DNA from: Paenibacillus barcinonensis
Lineage (GTDB): Bacteria; Bacillota; Bacilli; Paenibacillales; Paenibacillaceae
Reading direction: 5' to 3'
NCBI RefSeq assembly: GCF_003217495.1
Contig: NZ_QJSW01000024.1
Coordinates: 34,457 to 82,098, forward strand
DNA: 47,642 nt
A program made the position numbers and the translations under genes. The notes beneath the pieces were generated by a model. It was not told the origin of the DNA. It saw only the letters and a list, made by a program, of their open reading frames with translations, and searched no databases. This document shows, in pieces, positions 41,242-47,642 of this stretch. Within the stretch, counting starts at the first letter, position 1. Every line of letters starts with the position of its first letter.

Positions 41242-42532
41242 AATGGGCACAATTACAGGCTTTACGTTCAAAAACAAAGTAAAAACAAAGTCGTTTATGG
41301 TCACGACCATTGTACTTGCACTTTTAATTACGATTGGACTCAATGTTCCATATTTCATTACTTTATTTAATGGTGGCTCTATTGGTGGCGGAGGTTCTAG
41401 CAGTAATCCCGTAAACATTGGAATTCTGACAACAGAGCAGCAGGACGTGGCACAGAAGCTGGAGGCCTTCTCTTCTGCACAGGGGAATCAGGTTTATCGT
41501 CTGGTTATGGGTGGAGATAAGGATGAAGCGGCGCTGAAAGAGGACGTGAAGAAGGGTGTAATCGACGGTTATTTGAAGCTTGCAACGGTACAAGGACAGG
41601 AATTCCCGCAGCCTGTGCTTTATTCCTCGGACGATATTTCACCGCAGATTGTGACTTCGCTTGAAGCGGCTTTGCAGAGTGTGAAGCTGGATGTGGTTGC
41701 TAAGGATGTGCTGACCGCTGAGCAAAAGGCGCTGATTACCACACCTGTGAAGCTGACTGCTCAGAGTTTAAGCGCGGATGAAGGAGAAGCTGGAGCAGGC
41801 TCGGAAAAAGCGATGAGTCCTATCAATTATATCGTGGTCTATCTGTTAATCATTCTGCTGTTCACATCCACGATGATGACAGGTAATATGATTGCCTCCG
41901 AGATTACAGCTGAGAAAAGCTCGCGCATCATGGAAATTCTGATTACGAGTGTATCTCCGCTCAGTCAGATGTTCGGCAAAATCATCGGTATCTTCATGGT
42001 TGGTCTGTTGCAGATCGGTATCTTCGGAGCCGTTGTAGCCGGTAACATCATGCTGCCGCACAACCGTGCAGTGCTGGGTGATCTGAATATGAGTGTGAAC
42101 GACATTAATATGGCAGTGATCGTGTATGGACTCATTTTCTACATCCTGGGTTACTTCCTATATGCCGTTATGTTTGCCGCCATCGGCTCGATGGTAAGCC
42201 GGACGGAAGAGCTTGGTCAGGCGGTGCTGCCCATCACAATGCTTTCGCTGGTGTCCTTCTATATTGCGATTTTCAGCATCTCGACACCGAATATTTTGTT
42301 GTTAAAAATCGCAAGCTTCATTCCGTTCACCTCGCCAACGGCGATTCTGGTACGGATTGGGGCAGGGGTCGCACCAACCTGGGAGATTCTGCTCTCTCTT
42401 GCCATTCTGGTCGTATCCATCCTGATCTTTGGCTGGCTGGCAGCCAAAATCTATCGTACGGGCGTACTGATGTACGGTAAACGCCCAACCTTCAAAGAGC
42501 TGTTCAAAGCGATGAAGGCATACAAGATATAA
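41234..42532 (+). CDS. yhcI: ABC-2 type transporter permease (YhcI-like, NatB type)
   Basis: The 432-residue product has one N-terminal hydrophobic helix (FMVTTIVLALLITIGLNV), a large extracytoplasmic region, then five or more helices (YIVVYLLIILLFTSTMMTGN, SRIMEILITSVSPLSQMFGK, ISIFSIS region). The SRIMEILITS motif is typical of NatB-like ABC-2 permeases. It works with the YhcH-like ATPase. The ATG at 41234 overlaps the preceding stop by 8 bases. Substrate unknown; relatives export sodium or antimicrobial compounds. Confidence 0.92.
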   Translation: MNKMGTITGFTFKNKVKTKSFMVTTIVLALLITIGLNVPYFITLFNGGSIGGGGSSSNPVNIGILTTEQQDVAQKLEAFSSAQGNQVYRLVMGGDKDEAALKEDVKKGVIDGYLKLATVQGQEFPQPVLYSSDDISPQIVTSLEAALQSVKLDVVAKDVLTAEQKALITTPVKLTAQSLSADEGEAGAGSEKAMSPINYIVVYLLIILLFTSTMMTGNMIASEITAEKSSRIMEILITSVSPLSQMFGKIIGIFMVGLLQIGIFGAVVAGNIMLPHNRAVLGDLNMSVNDINMAVIVYGLIFYILGYFLYAVMFAAIGSMVSRTEELGQAVLPITMLSLVSFYIAIFSISTPNILLLKIASFIPFTSPTAILVRIGAGVAPTWEILLSLAILVVSILIFGWLAAKIYRTGVLMYGKRPTFKELFKAMKAYKI

Positions 42533-42685
42533 AATAAACAACAAGCAATTTGTTGTAAACTTAATTAGCCAGTATTATGAAAAAATAAGAAGCTTCAATC
42601 TAAGTATGATATTAAGTCTGAGTTCTAAGGATTCTGTTTCAGTAGTAGACTATTAGAAATGCTAAACGAAATAAGATTTAAAATG
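42533..42685. other. Intergenic region after the ABC operon
   Basis: A small hairpin ACAACAA/TTTGTTGT (42538-42556) lies at the operon end without a T-tract. Nothing else is recognised. Confidence 0.3.
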
Positions 42686-42720
42686 AGACTGCAATTTTAT
42701 ATTAGATTGCAGTCTTTTTG
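42686..42720 (+). terminator. Terminator downstream of the yhc-like operon
   Basis: AGACTGCAAT (42686-42695) pairs perfectly with ATTGCAGTCT (42706-42715), followed by five T. Confidence 0.85.
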
Positions 42721-42812
42721 ATGTGTTATAACTTTGAAGATATCCCCAAAATCAGCATCCGTTTTTACGTACCCATACGTATTCCTTTGAATTATATTGG
42801 GAATGAGAAAAA

Positions 42813-43088
42813 GTGGTCTGGGAGGACAAGCAAGGAGAGGCAAACGATTGAGTTGATCAGGGATGTATCTCTACCGAAAACGAAAAGAGACGATTGAGCG
42901 AAGCCTCGCGGATGCCAAAGGCTCCAAGGGTTTCGTTATTGCCGTTTGAACGGACTGCAAAACGTCAGGGAACAGGCCCTGATGAAGGCAACGTGCAGAA
43001 CATGAAGAAGATAGCAATCTACCTGGATCGCCTGGAAAAACGGGATAATCTCCCCTGTTTCCGTTTTGAACCGGCCCTTAAAATATGA
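42813..43088 (+). mobile_element. IS1182-family transposase C-terminal remnant
   Basis: Pieces in three frames read as the C-terminus of an IS1182-type transposase: VVWEDKQGEAN, YLYRKRKETIERSLADAKGS, RYCRLNGLQNVREQALMKAT and QNMKKIAIYLDRLEKR. The family block RKRKETIERSFADAK ... GL..V.EQ..L...QNMKKIA is recognisable. At least two frameshifts and the lost N-terminal part make it inactive. The element's right end is probably near the terminator at 43135. The first shift lies near 42935, the second near 42995. Confidence 0.75.
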
Positions 43089-43134
43089 GAAACCCCATAC
43101 TTTGAAAAAAGTACAGGGTTCTTCGACAATCTGA

Positions 43135-43157
43135 CCCCATAAGAAAGGGGCTTTTTT
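43135..43157 (+). terminator. Short terminator at the IS1182 remnant end
   Basis: CCCC (43135-43138) pairs with GGGG (43147-43150), followed by CTTTTTTG. Such hairpins are common at the right end of these elements. Confidence 0.5.
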
Positions 43158-43232
43158 GTGCAAATCATTTTCTTTTAAACCCTGTAAGAAAATATGAAAC
43201 AGTGAACACAATGGATAGGTTTAAAATGATAA

Positions 43233-43439
43233 TCAGCAACCTTGGGTATCAAGTTGGTATATTGGATTAAATCCATTGATTTCTCTATTTGAGTCAATTA
43301 GCATCCATATAGGAGCGAATACCGCGGAATCAATAGATTTTTCTGGTCCCCATATTGAATGAAACGGCACAAGCAAAAAACCAAAAACAATGATAAATAA
43401 GATATACAGAACCATTATGATTTTCTTAATAACAATCAA
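43233..43439 (-). CDS. Small membrane protein, unknown
   Basis: The 68-residue frame starts with one hydrophobic helix (MVLYILFIIVFGFLLVPF) and continues with SAVFAPIWMLIDSNREIN. The frame begins at a TTG with AAAGGA directly before it (poor spacing); an ATG lies at 43415. It is flanked by eroded mobile elements and a broken gene, so it may be a fragment. Family not recognised. Confidence 0.4.
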   Translation of the reverse strand: MIVIKKIIMVLYILFIIVFGFLLVPFHSIWGPEKSIDSAVFAPIWMLIDSNREINGFNPIYQLDTQGC

Positions 43440-43487
43440 ATCCTTTGTTTCGTTTCAAAAAAAAGGTAGAAACGAAATTATATTGTA

Positions 43488-43920
43488 TTATTTAGGAGCA
43501 CCGGATGGAGGCAAAGGTGTCGAAGCACTTGTACTTTTATTAGTGTTAACAACTGACCAATACTCGTTAGATTTCACAGACAGGCGTTTATTGACACCTG
43601 TTTCTGTTGTGTCTCCACCGAATATATGGTCGGTAGCCCCAAGCTGTCCACCCTGGAACATCTGCTCCTTGAGATACCGTTGTCTCCTGCTCAGCTGTAA
43701 AGCTTCCACTGAAACCAAATTTATTCTTTACTTCTATTGAGCCTGAGAACCCCAAAGTGGCGCTGATTTTTGTTCGTTTTGTGCTGCTAACCTTAATAGG
43801 AACAGAAGAACGATAATTGTCCTCTGTCAACCAATTATTAGTATAGGTAACCATATTTGTGCTTTTTGTGACAGATGGTCCGCTTTTCCATGAACCGTAC
43901 AGCTTCACAAGAGAACTCAT
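43488..43920 (-). pseudogene. Frameshifted gene for a secreted-type protein
   Basis: Two overlapping minus-strand frames join into one protein: MSSLVKLYGSWKSGPSVT ... TTVSQGADVPGWTAWGYRPY in the first (43920 to about 43610), then GGDTTETGVNKRLSVKSNEY and a Ser/Thr/Pro tail to 43488 in the second. One shift near 43610 (TATATTCGGTGG) breaks it. The first frame has no SD at its ATG, and the codons before it (SPSSVAA) read like the end of a signal peptide, so the N-terminus is also lost. The function is unknown. Confidence 0.5.
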
Positions 43921-43961
43921 TGCTGCAACACTCGAAGGGCTTACTAAGGAAGAGGGTCACT

Positions 43962-44094
43962 ATTAAAAAAGTTTATAACAAACTGAGCGACCTTTCCTCA
44001 ATTGAATTTCGGGAAAAAGTCGCTGCTTAATAGAATTTAATTGAATCTCTTTTTATTGCCTACTTGACAAGGCTATGACCAAACTATAAGTCAC
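43962..44094 (+). mobile_element. IS3/IS150-like element right-end remnant
   Basis: A short frame at 43965-44030 reads KKVYNKLSDLSSIEFREKVA and a stop, resembling the C-terminus of IS3-family OrfB (NKLSxLSPVEFRxKxA). The sequence 44060-44094 then resembles the right end of that family (TTTTTATTGCCTACTTGACA). The rest of the element is missing. Short match, so moderate confidence. Confidence 0.5.
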
Positions 44095-44379
44095 TACATA
44101 AGACTTTCGCTTAATTTTTAGTCTTGCAACTAGTTTAAGATATTAACAATAGCTCCATCACCGATAGTTCGATTACTGAATCAGTAATAAAAAGGTATCA
44201 TATACATTTATTAAAAAATGCTACTGAAACAATGCTACTAATCCTAAAGGTTGCTTTCAAATAGTAGTGAGGCTTACTGCAGAACATTCGATGCATACAA
44301 TCTGCCGTTCGTGGTAATTATAACCTTCATTAATGGTGCCTTATCAGAATAAAAGGCTCACAGGAAAGGAAGATGCAGC
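44095..44379. other. AT-rich intergenic region
   Basis: I see no gene, terminator or known regulatory element in this 285-base interval. It must hold the promoter of the DUF421 gene. Confidence 0.35.
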
Positions 44380-45243
44380 GTGCCAGAATGGTTAGAGGTT
44401 ATGATACGAACACTTTCTGCAGTAACGATGTTGTTTTTCATTACCAAAATATTAGGCAAACGGCAGATATCAGAACTTTCTTTGTTTGAGTATATTACGG
44501 GCATCACCTTGGGGAATCTCGTTGGTTACATATCACTGGATACAGATACAAGCTGGTATCTGGGCTTTCTGGCCGTATTTGTTTGGGTTGCTGTCTCCAC
44601 AGGCGCGGAGTTTCTGACGATGAAAAGTAAAAAATTCCGAGATATTGTGGATGGAAAATCAACGATACTTATTGAAAATGGAGCCGTAATCCAAAAAAAT
44701 CTGAAGAAAGAACGGCTGACCATTGATGAATTTCTGGAGCAGCTTCGCAAAAAAGATGTGTTCCGGGTTGCCGATGTGGAATTTGCTATAATGGAGCAGA
44801 GCGGGGATATCAGTGTCATGTTAAAAAAGGAATATCAGCCGCTTACCGCTGATTTGCTGGGGTATCGTCTTTCATCGGAAAAGGAGCCGCGAACGATTAT
44901 CATGGATGGAAATATTTTGCCCGAATCTCTTCAGGATGCTGGAGTAAGTGAGGATTGGGTAAAAAAAGAACTTCGCAAGCTTAACATCACATTGGATCAG
45001 GTAGCGATTGGTCAAGTGGATAGTACAGGAGAACTGACTGTGCAGACTGGAACGGAGGCTTTGCCCCAGCCAGCTCATTCGAATCCGAATGATCAGATCA
45101 AAGATCTGGTACAGCGATTGCAGGATGACCTGAAGATGCGTAAGCAGCTTGCCTCTAATGACAAGGATCGCCTTGAATATCAGGAAGCGCTGAATCAATT
45201 TCAGGCGGCCATGCATGCTTATCAGACCCAAAAACAATCGTGA
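44380..45243 (+). CDS. DUF421 membrane protein (YetF/YkjA-like)
   Basis: The 287-residue product has three N-terminal helices (MIRTLSAVTMLFFITKILG, EYITGITLGNLVGYISLD, WYLGFLAVFVWVAVSTGAEF), a DUF421 core (LFEYITGITLGNLVG, GKSTILIENGAV, DEFLEQLRKKDVFRVADVEF), and about 60 C-terminal residues of charged helix. Family members are membrane proteins with a cytoplasmic domain, some linked to spores or stress; function is not established. It starts at GTG 44380, with GGAAAGGAAG upstream. Monocistronic. Confidence 0.87.
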   Translation: MPEWLEVMIRTLSAVTMLFFITKILGKRQISELSLFEYITGITLGNLVGYISLDTDTSWYLGFLAVFVWVAVSTGAEFLTMKSKKFRDIVDGKSTILIENGAVIQKNLKKERLTIDEFLEQLRKKDVFRVADVEFAIMEQSGDISVMLKKEYQPLTADLLGYRLSSEKEPRTIIMDGNILPESLQDAGVSEDWVKKELRKLNITLDQVAIGQVDSTGELTVQTGTEALPQPAHSNPNDQIKDLVQRLQDDLKMRKQLASNDKDRLEYQEALNQFQAAMHAYQTQKQS

Positions 45244-45277
45244 CCATCAACGATTACATAGCCTGAATTGATCTAGA

Positions 45278-45308
45278 AGTCCCGGCGCGAGCCAGGGCTC
45301 TTTTTATT
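45278..45308 (+). terminator. Terminator after DUF421 gene
   Basis: AGTCCCGGC (45278-45286) pairs with GCCAGGGCT (45291-45299) with one mismatch, followed by CTTTTTATTT. Confidence 0.6.
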
Positions 45309-45429
45309 TGTTTGAGTTTATAAAATATGGAACGATAACCACCTTTGACCGTATACTAGAAGAGCACATAACGGTTTGATACAAGTCTAGTGCTTAATTT
45401 TTTATACGATAAAGGAGATTACATATTAT

Positions 45430-46653
45430 ATGAAGCAATGGAAACGCGTACTCTTATCGCTTACGATCTCGGCAGGCTTGCTATCATCAGCAGTACCCGC
45501 AATGGCTGCTCCGCAGGGAACGGCTGTCAAGGTCGATAATCAGGCGGTTGAATATACAACTGGAGCACCAATTATGCAGAAAGGAACAACTTTGGTTCCG
45601 TTGCGTACAACGCTGGATGCTATGGATGTGAAATTGGCGGGAACGAGCGATGATAGCATTACGGCAATTGTCAATGGCAAGACGATTACCCTGAAAAGCA
45701 AACTTGTACGCATCAACGGTGTTACCTATGCACCTATTCGTATTGTCGGCGATGCTGCCGGATACGAGGTTCGCTGGGATAAAGCTACACGTACCGTGCT
45801 GCTGGTATCCAAAGGCGACGGGACGGTCGGAACCTCGCAAACCGGTGGGCGTGGCTTTATGTGGGAAGTGCAGTCTAACGGCAACACCGTTTATCTGGTA
45901 GGTTCGATGCATGTGGCGGACAAGAGCTTTTACCCGCTACGCCCAGAATTTGAAGAAGCCTTTGCGGAAGCCGACTATCTCGGTGTAGAGGTGGACATCA
46001 GCAAAGCAGCGGACGAGGAACAGCAGAAGCTGGTGTTAAGCCTGGGATCATATCAGGATGGTACGACCTTGAAGGATCATATTTCGAGTGAGACGTACAG
46101 CAAGCTTGGGGATATTTTGAAGAAAAACGGGTTAGAGCCTAACGCGCTGGACGCATTCAAGCCTTGGGTGGTGGAAAGCACACTGGGAAGTCTGAAAACA
46201 TCAACAGCTGGACTGGAAGCAGCATCCGGTATAGATTTGTATTTTATTCAAAAAGCAATAGAACGGAAAATCCCGGTTATTGAACTCGAGTCTTACCAAT
46301 CTCAACTAGGAATGTTTGATACATTCTCGAAAGAACTGCAGGAAAAAACGCTGCGCTCTACAATCGACAACTTCGAAGTACTCGATAACACGGTGAATCA
46401 GATGGCTGAGATGTGGAAAACAGGTAATGATGAGCAATTGCTGGAGCTGACAAACAGCTTCTCGGATGACGAGGAGTACAATAAAGCGATGTTGATTGAC
46501 CGTAATATCGGCATGGCTGACAAAATTGATGGTTATCTGAAAAATGGTAAAGGTGAAGAATACTTTATCGTGGTTGGAGCAGCACACTATTTGGGTGATC
46601 ACGGGATTGTGAAACTGCTTGAAGATAAGGGATATAAGGTAGAACGTAAGTGA
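45430..46653 (+). CDS. Secreted TraB/GumN-family protein with copper-amine-oxidase-like stalk domain
   Basis: The 407-residue product has a Sec signal peptide (ending PAMAAP), a copper amine oxidase N-terminal-like stalk domain (about 30-130: MQKGTTLVPLRTTLDAMDVK, GVTYAPIRIVGDAAGYEVRW), and a TraB/GumN domain (about 145-407) with the family motifs YLVGSMHVAD and VVGAAHYLGDHGIVKLLEDK. TraB/GumN proteins are predicted erythromycin-esterase-like metalloproteases; function is not established. The same stalk domain occurs in the protein at 12103. The SD AAAGGAG precedes the ATG at about 9 bases. Confidence 0.88.
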   Translation: MKQWKRVLLSLTISAGLLSSAVPAMAAPQGTAVKVDNQAVEYTTGAPIMQKGTTLVPLRTTLDAMDVKLAGTSDDSITAIVNGKTITLKSKLVRINGVTYAPIRIVGDAAGYEVRWDKATRTVLLVSKGDGTVGTSQTGGRGFMWEVQSNGNTVYLVGSMHVADKSFYPLRPEFEEAFAEADYLGVEVDISKAADEEQQKLVLSLGSYQDGTTLKDHISSETYSKLGDILKKNGLEPNALDAFKPWVVESTLGSLKTSTAGLEAASGIDLYFIQKAIERKIPVIELESYQSQLGMFDTFSKELQEKTLRSTIDNFEVLDNTVNQMAEMWKTGNDEQLLELTNSFSDDEEYNKAMLIDRNIGMADKIDGYLKNGKGEEYFIVVGAAHYLGDHGIVKLLEDKGYKVERK

Positions 46654-46690
46654 GTTTTTGTTAACGATAAGGTATATTTGAATGTAGATG

Positions 46691-46730
46691 CCCCTTACAG
46701 CCGCTAATTAGGACTGTAAGGGGTCTTTCT
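46691..46730 (+). terminator. Terminator after TraB/GumN gene
   Basis: CCCCTTACAG (46691-46700) pairs perfectly with CTGTAAGGGG (46714-46723), followed by TCTTTCT. Confidence 0.75.
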
Positions 46731-47082
46731 CTATTGCGTAAGTTTGTATCTCATCGGATTCTTACTATATAAGATTGAACTAAAGATTTATACAATCCAC
46801 TCCGATGAATGAATAACCTGGAGAGCAGCTGTTATCCCCAGATTTTTCTGATTCCTTTTCCAAAGGGGGAATCCAGTGAACAGCGTATACTTCTGATGTA
46901 GCTTTCTTGCAGAAAGCTTTCAGGCGACCGATCCGCTTTTTCAGTTTTTTCTGTCCTTTCCGTTCACGTGTAAATAAATAGTTCAACTTATATAATTATA
47001 GTTAAGCATAGAGAGGGGCATATGTTTTATGTAGTGATGAATTGCTGATAAATGGGGAATTGGATGTCTAATAAATAATGCT
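46731..47082. other. Intergenic region upstream of rrn promoters
   Basis: No gene with a supported start. A minus-strand frame at 46780-46986 lacks an SD and a family. Nothing else is recognised. Confidence 0.4.
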
Positions 47083-47111
47083 TTACAAACGAATGTGATT
47101 CGTGATATATT
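47083..47111 (+). promoter_or_regulatory. rrn promoter P1
   Basis: TTACAA and TATATT are 17 bases apart, about 360 bases before the 16S gene. Confidence 0.6.
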
Positions 47112-47195
47112 CTATTTCCGGCCAAGAAAACACGGTTTACACGGTGCGGCAAGCAGCTTAATAAGAAAGCTTCCAAAGAAGCTTGAAAAAAGAGC

Positions 47196-47224
47196 TTGCA
47201 AAGTTGGTTCGGAAATGATATGAT
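47196..47224 (+). promoter_or_regulatory. rrn promoter P2
   Basis: TTGCAA and TATGAT are 17 bases apart, about 250 bases before the 16S gene and 110 bases after P1. Tandem P1/P2 promoters are usual for rRNA operons of this group. Confidence 0.7.
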
Positions 47225-47270
47225 ATAAAAGTTGCTGAAACGAACGAGAATCAGTAACGGAACGAAGTTT

Positions 47271-47285
47271 GATCTTTGAAAACTG
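47271..47285 (+). promoter_or_regulatory. rrn leader boxA
   Basis: GATCTTTGAAAACTG matches the Gram-positive rrn boxA pattern (CTTTGAAAACT), the NusB/NusE antitermination site in the leader RNA. Confidence 0.65.
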
Positions 47286-47430
47286 AACAACGAGTGAGTA
47301 ATCATTCTGCTTGCAGAATGAACGTGAAGGTTTTTGATACAAGCCATCTGGCTGTATGAAAACTGGAACAACAATGAGATTAACAATCTCGTCAGATTCA
47401 AAATGAGCTTATCGCTCTTTTCGATACACC

Positions 47431-47470
47431 GATGAGTTGCACAGCGTTGAACGACGCTGCGGAATTCATC
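47431..47470 (+). other. Stem-loop just before 16S
   Basis: CAGCGT and ACGCTG form a hairpin, extended outward by GATGAGTT (47431-47438) with AATTCATC (47463-47470). It abuts the 16S 5-prime end and is probably a leader processing structure. Confidence 0.5.
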
Positions 47471-47642
47471 TTTATTGGAGAGTTTGATCCTGGCTCAGGA
47501 CGAACGCTGGCGGCATGCCTAATACATGCAAGTCGAGCGGACTTGAAGAGAAGCTTGCTTCTCTGATGGTTAGCGGCGGACGGGTGAGTAACACGTAGGC
47601 AACCTGCCCTCAAGCTTGGGACAACTACCGGAAACGGTAGCT
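47471..47642 (+). rRNA. rrs: 16S ribosomal RNA, 5-prime partial
   Basis: The canonical start TTTATTGGAGAGTTTGATCC is followed by TGGCTCAGGACGAACGCTGG and CATGCAAGTCGAGCGGACTT. The sequence ends at the window edge after 172 bases. The V1 region (GAAGAGAAGCTTGCTTCTC hairpin) is of the Paenibacillus type and supports the organism assignment; species cannot be fixed from 172 bases. Confidence 0.98.

Noticed and set aside
46780..46986. 68-residue minus-strand frame, Lys/Arg-rich.
   Set aside because: Starts at TTG with no SD and shows no recognised family.

Overview
The window is a 47.6 kb stretch of a Paenibacillus-type chromosome. The last 172 bases are the start of a 16S rRNA gene with a Paenibacillus-like V1 region. 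Gene order, Gram-positive Shine-Dalgarno (SD) sites, lipoproteins, copper-amine-oxidase-like stalk domains and a caa3-type oxidase operon fit the same group. The window is mostly ordinary chromosome; no phage, plasmid, CRISPR array or defence island was seen. Eroded insertion sequences and broken genes occur at about 10.4-12 kb, 37 kb and 43-44 kb.

Layout. 1-620: tandem array of a 264-bp repeat whose units are bounded by inverted repeats that change together. 0.8-6 kb: a sugar-type solute-binding lipoprotein, a TetR regulator with matching operators before itself and before a fused SDR/alpha-beta-hydrolase gene, then seven DnaA-box-like sequences and an orphan CheW. 6-12 kb: SNF2 helicase plus an extremely GC-rich SWIM-finger gene, a VanY-like carboxypeptidase lipoprotein, and two gene remnants. 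12-17.5 kb: stalk-domain protein, GNAT acetyltransferase, Gfo/Idh oxidoreductase, and a divergent AraC regulator/nitrilase pair. 17.5-25 kb: UvrD-type helicase, zinc-ribbon coiled-coil protein, TrmB regulator, then about 1 kb of non-coding DNA with a four-copy inverted repeat family and a 7-bp microsatellite, then a Nudix hydrolase. 25-31 kb: MscL with a zinc ribbon, guanine riboswitch-xpt-pbuX, small genes, and a second-type methionine aminopeptidase. 31-37 kb: ctaCDEF, ctaG and a DUF420 (CtaM/YozB-like) gene. 37-42.5 kb: broken beta-gamma-crystallin-like gene, His-rich membrane protein, and a five-gene ABC operon with the order of Bacillus yhcEFGHI. 42.7-44.1 kb: IS1182-like and IS3-like remnants and a frameshifted gene. 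44.4-46.7 kb: DUF421 protein and TraB/GumN protein with a stalk domain. 47-47.6 kb: tandem rrn promoters, boxA leader and 16S start.

Functional groupings: the cta genes build the terminal oxidase and its assembly factors; the riboswitch controls purine salvage (Xpt) and xanthine uptake (PbuX); the yhc-like operon is an efflux-type ABC system controlled by its own GntR repressor at a palindrome over the promoter; the AraC/nitrilase pair resembles known regulator-plus-nitrilase loci. The most unusual signals are the covarying repeat array, the DnaA-box-like clusters around the TetR/SDR locus, the compositionally aberrant SWIM gene, and the four-copy inverted repeat family.
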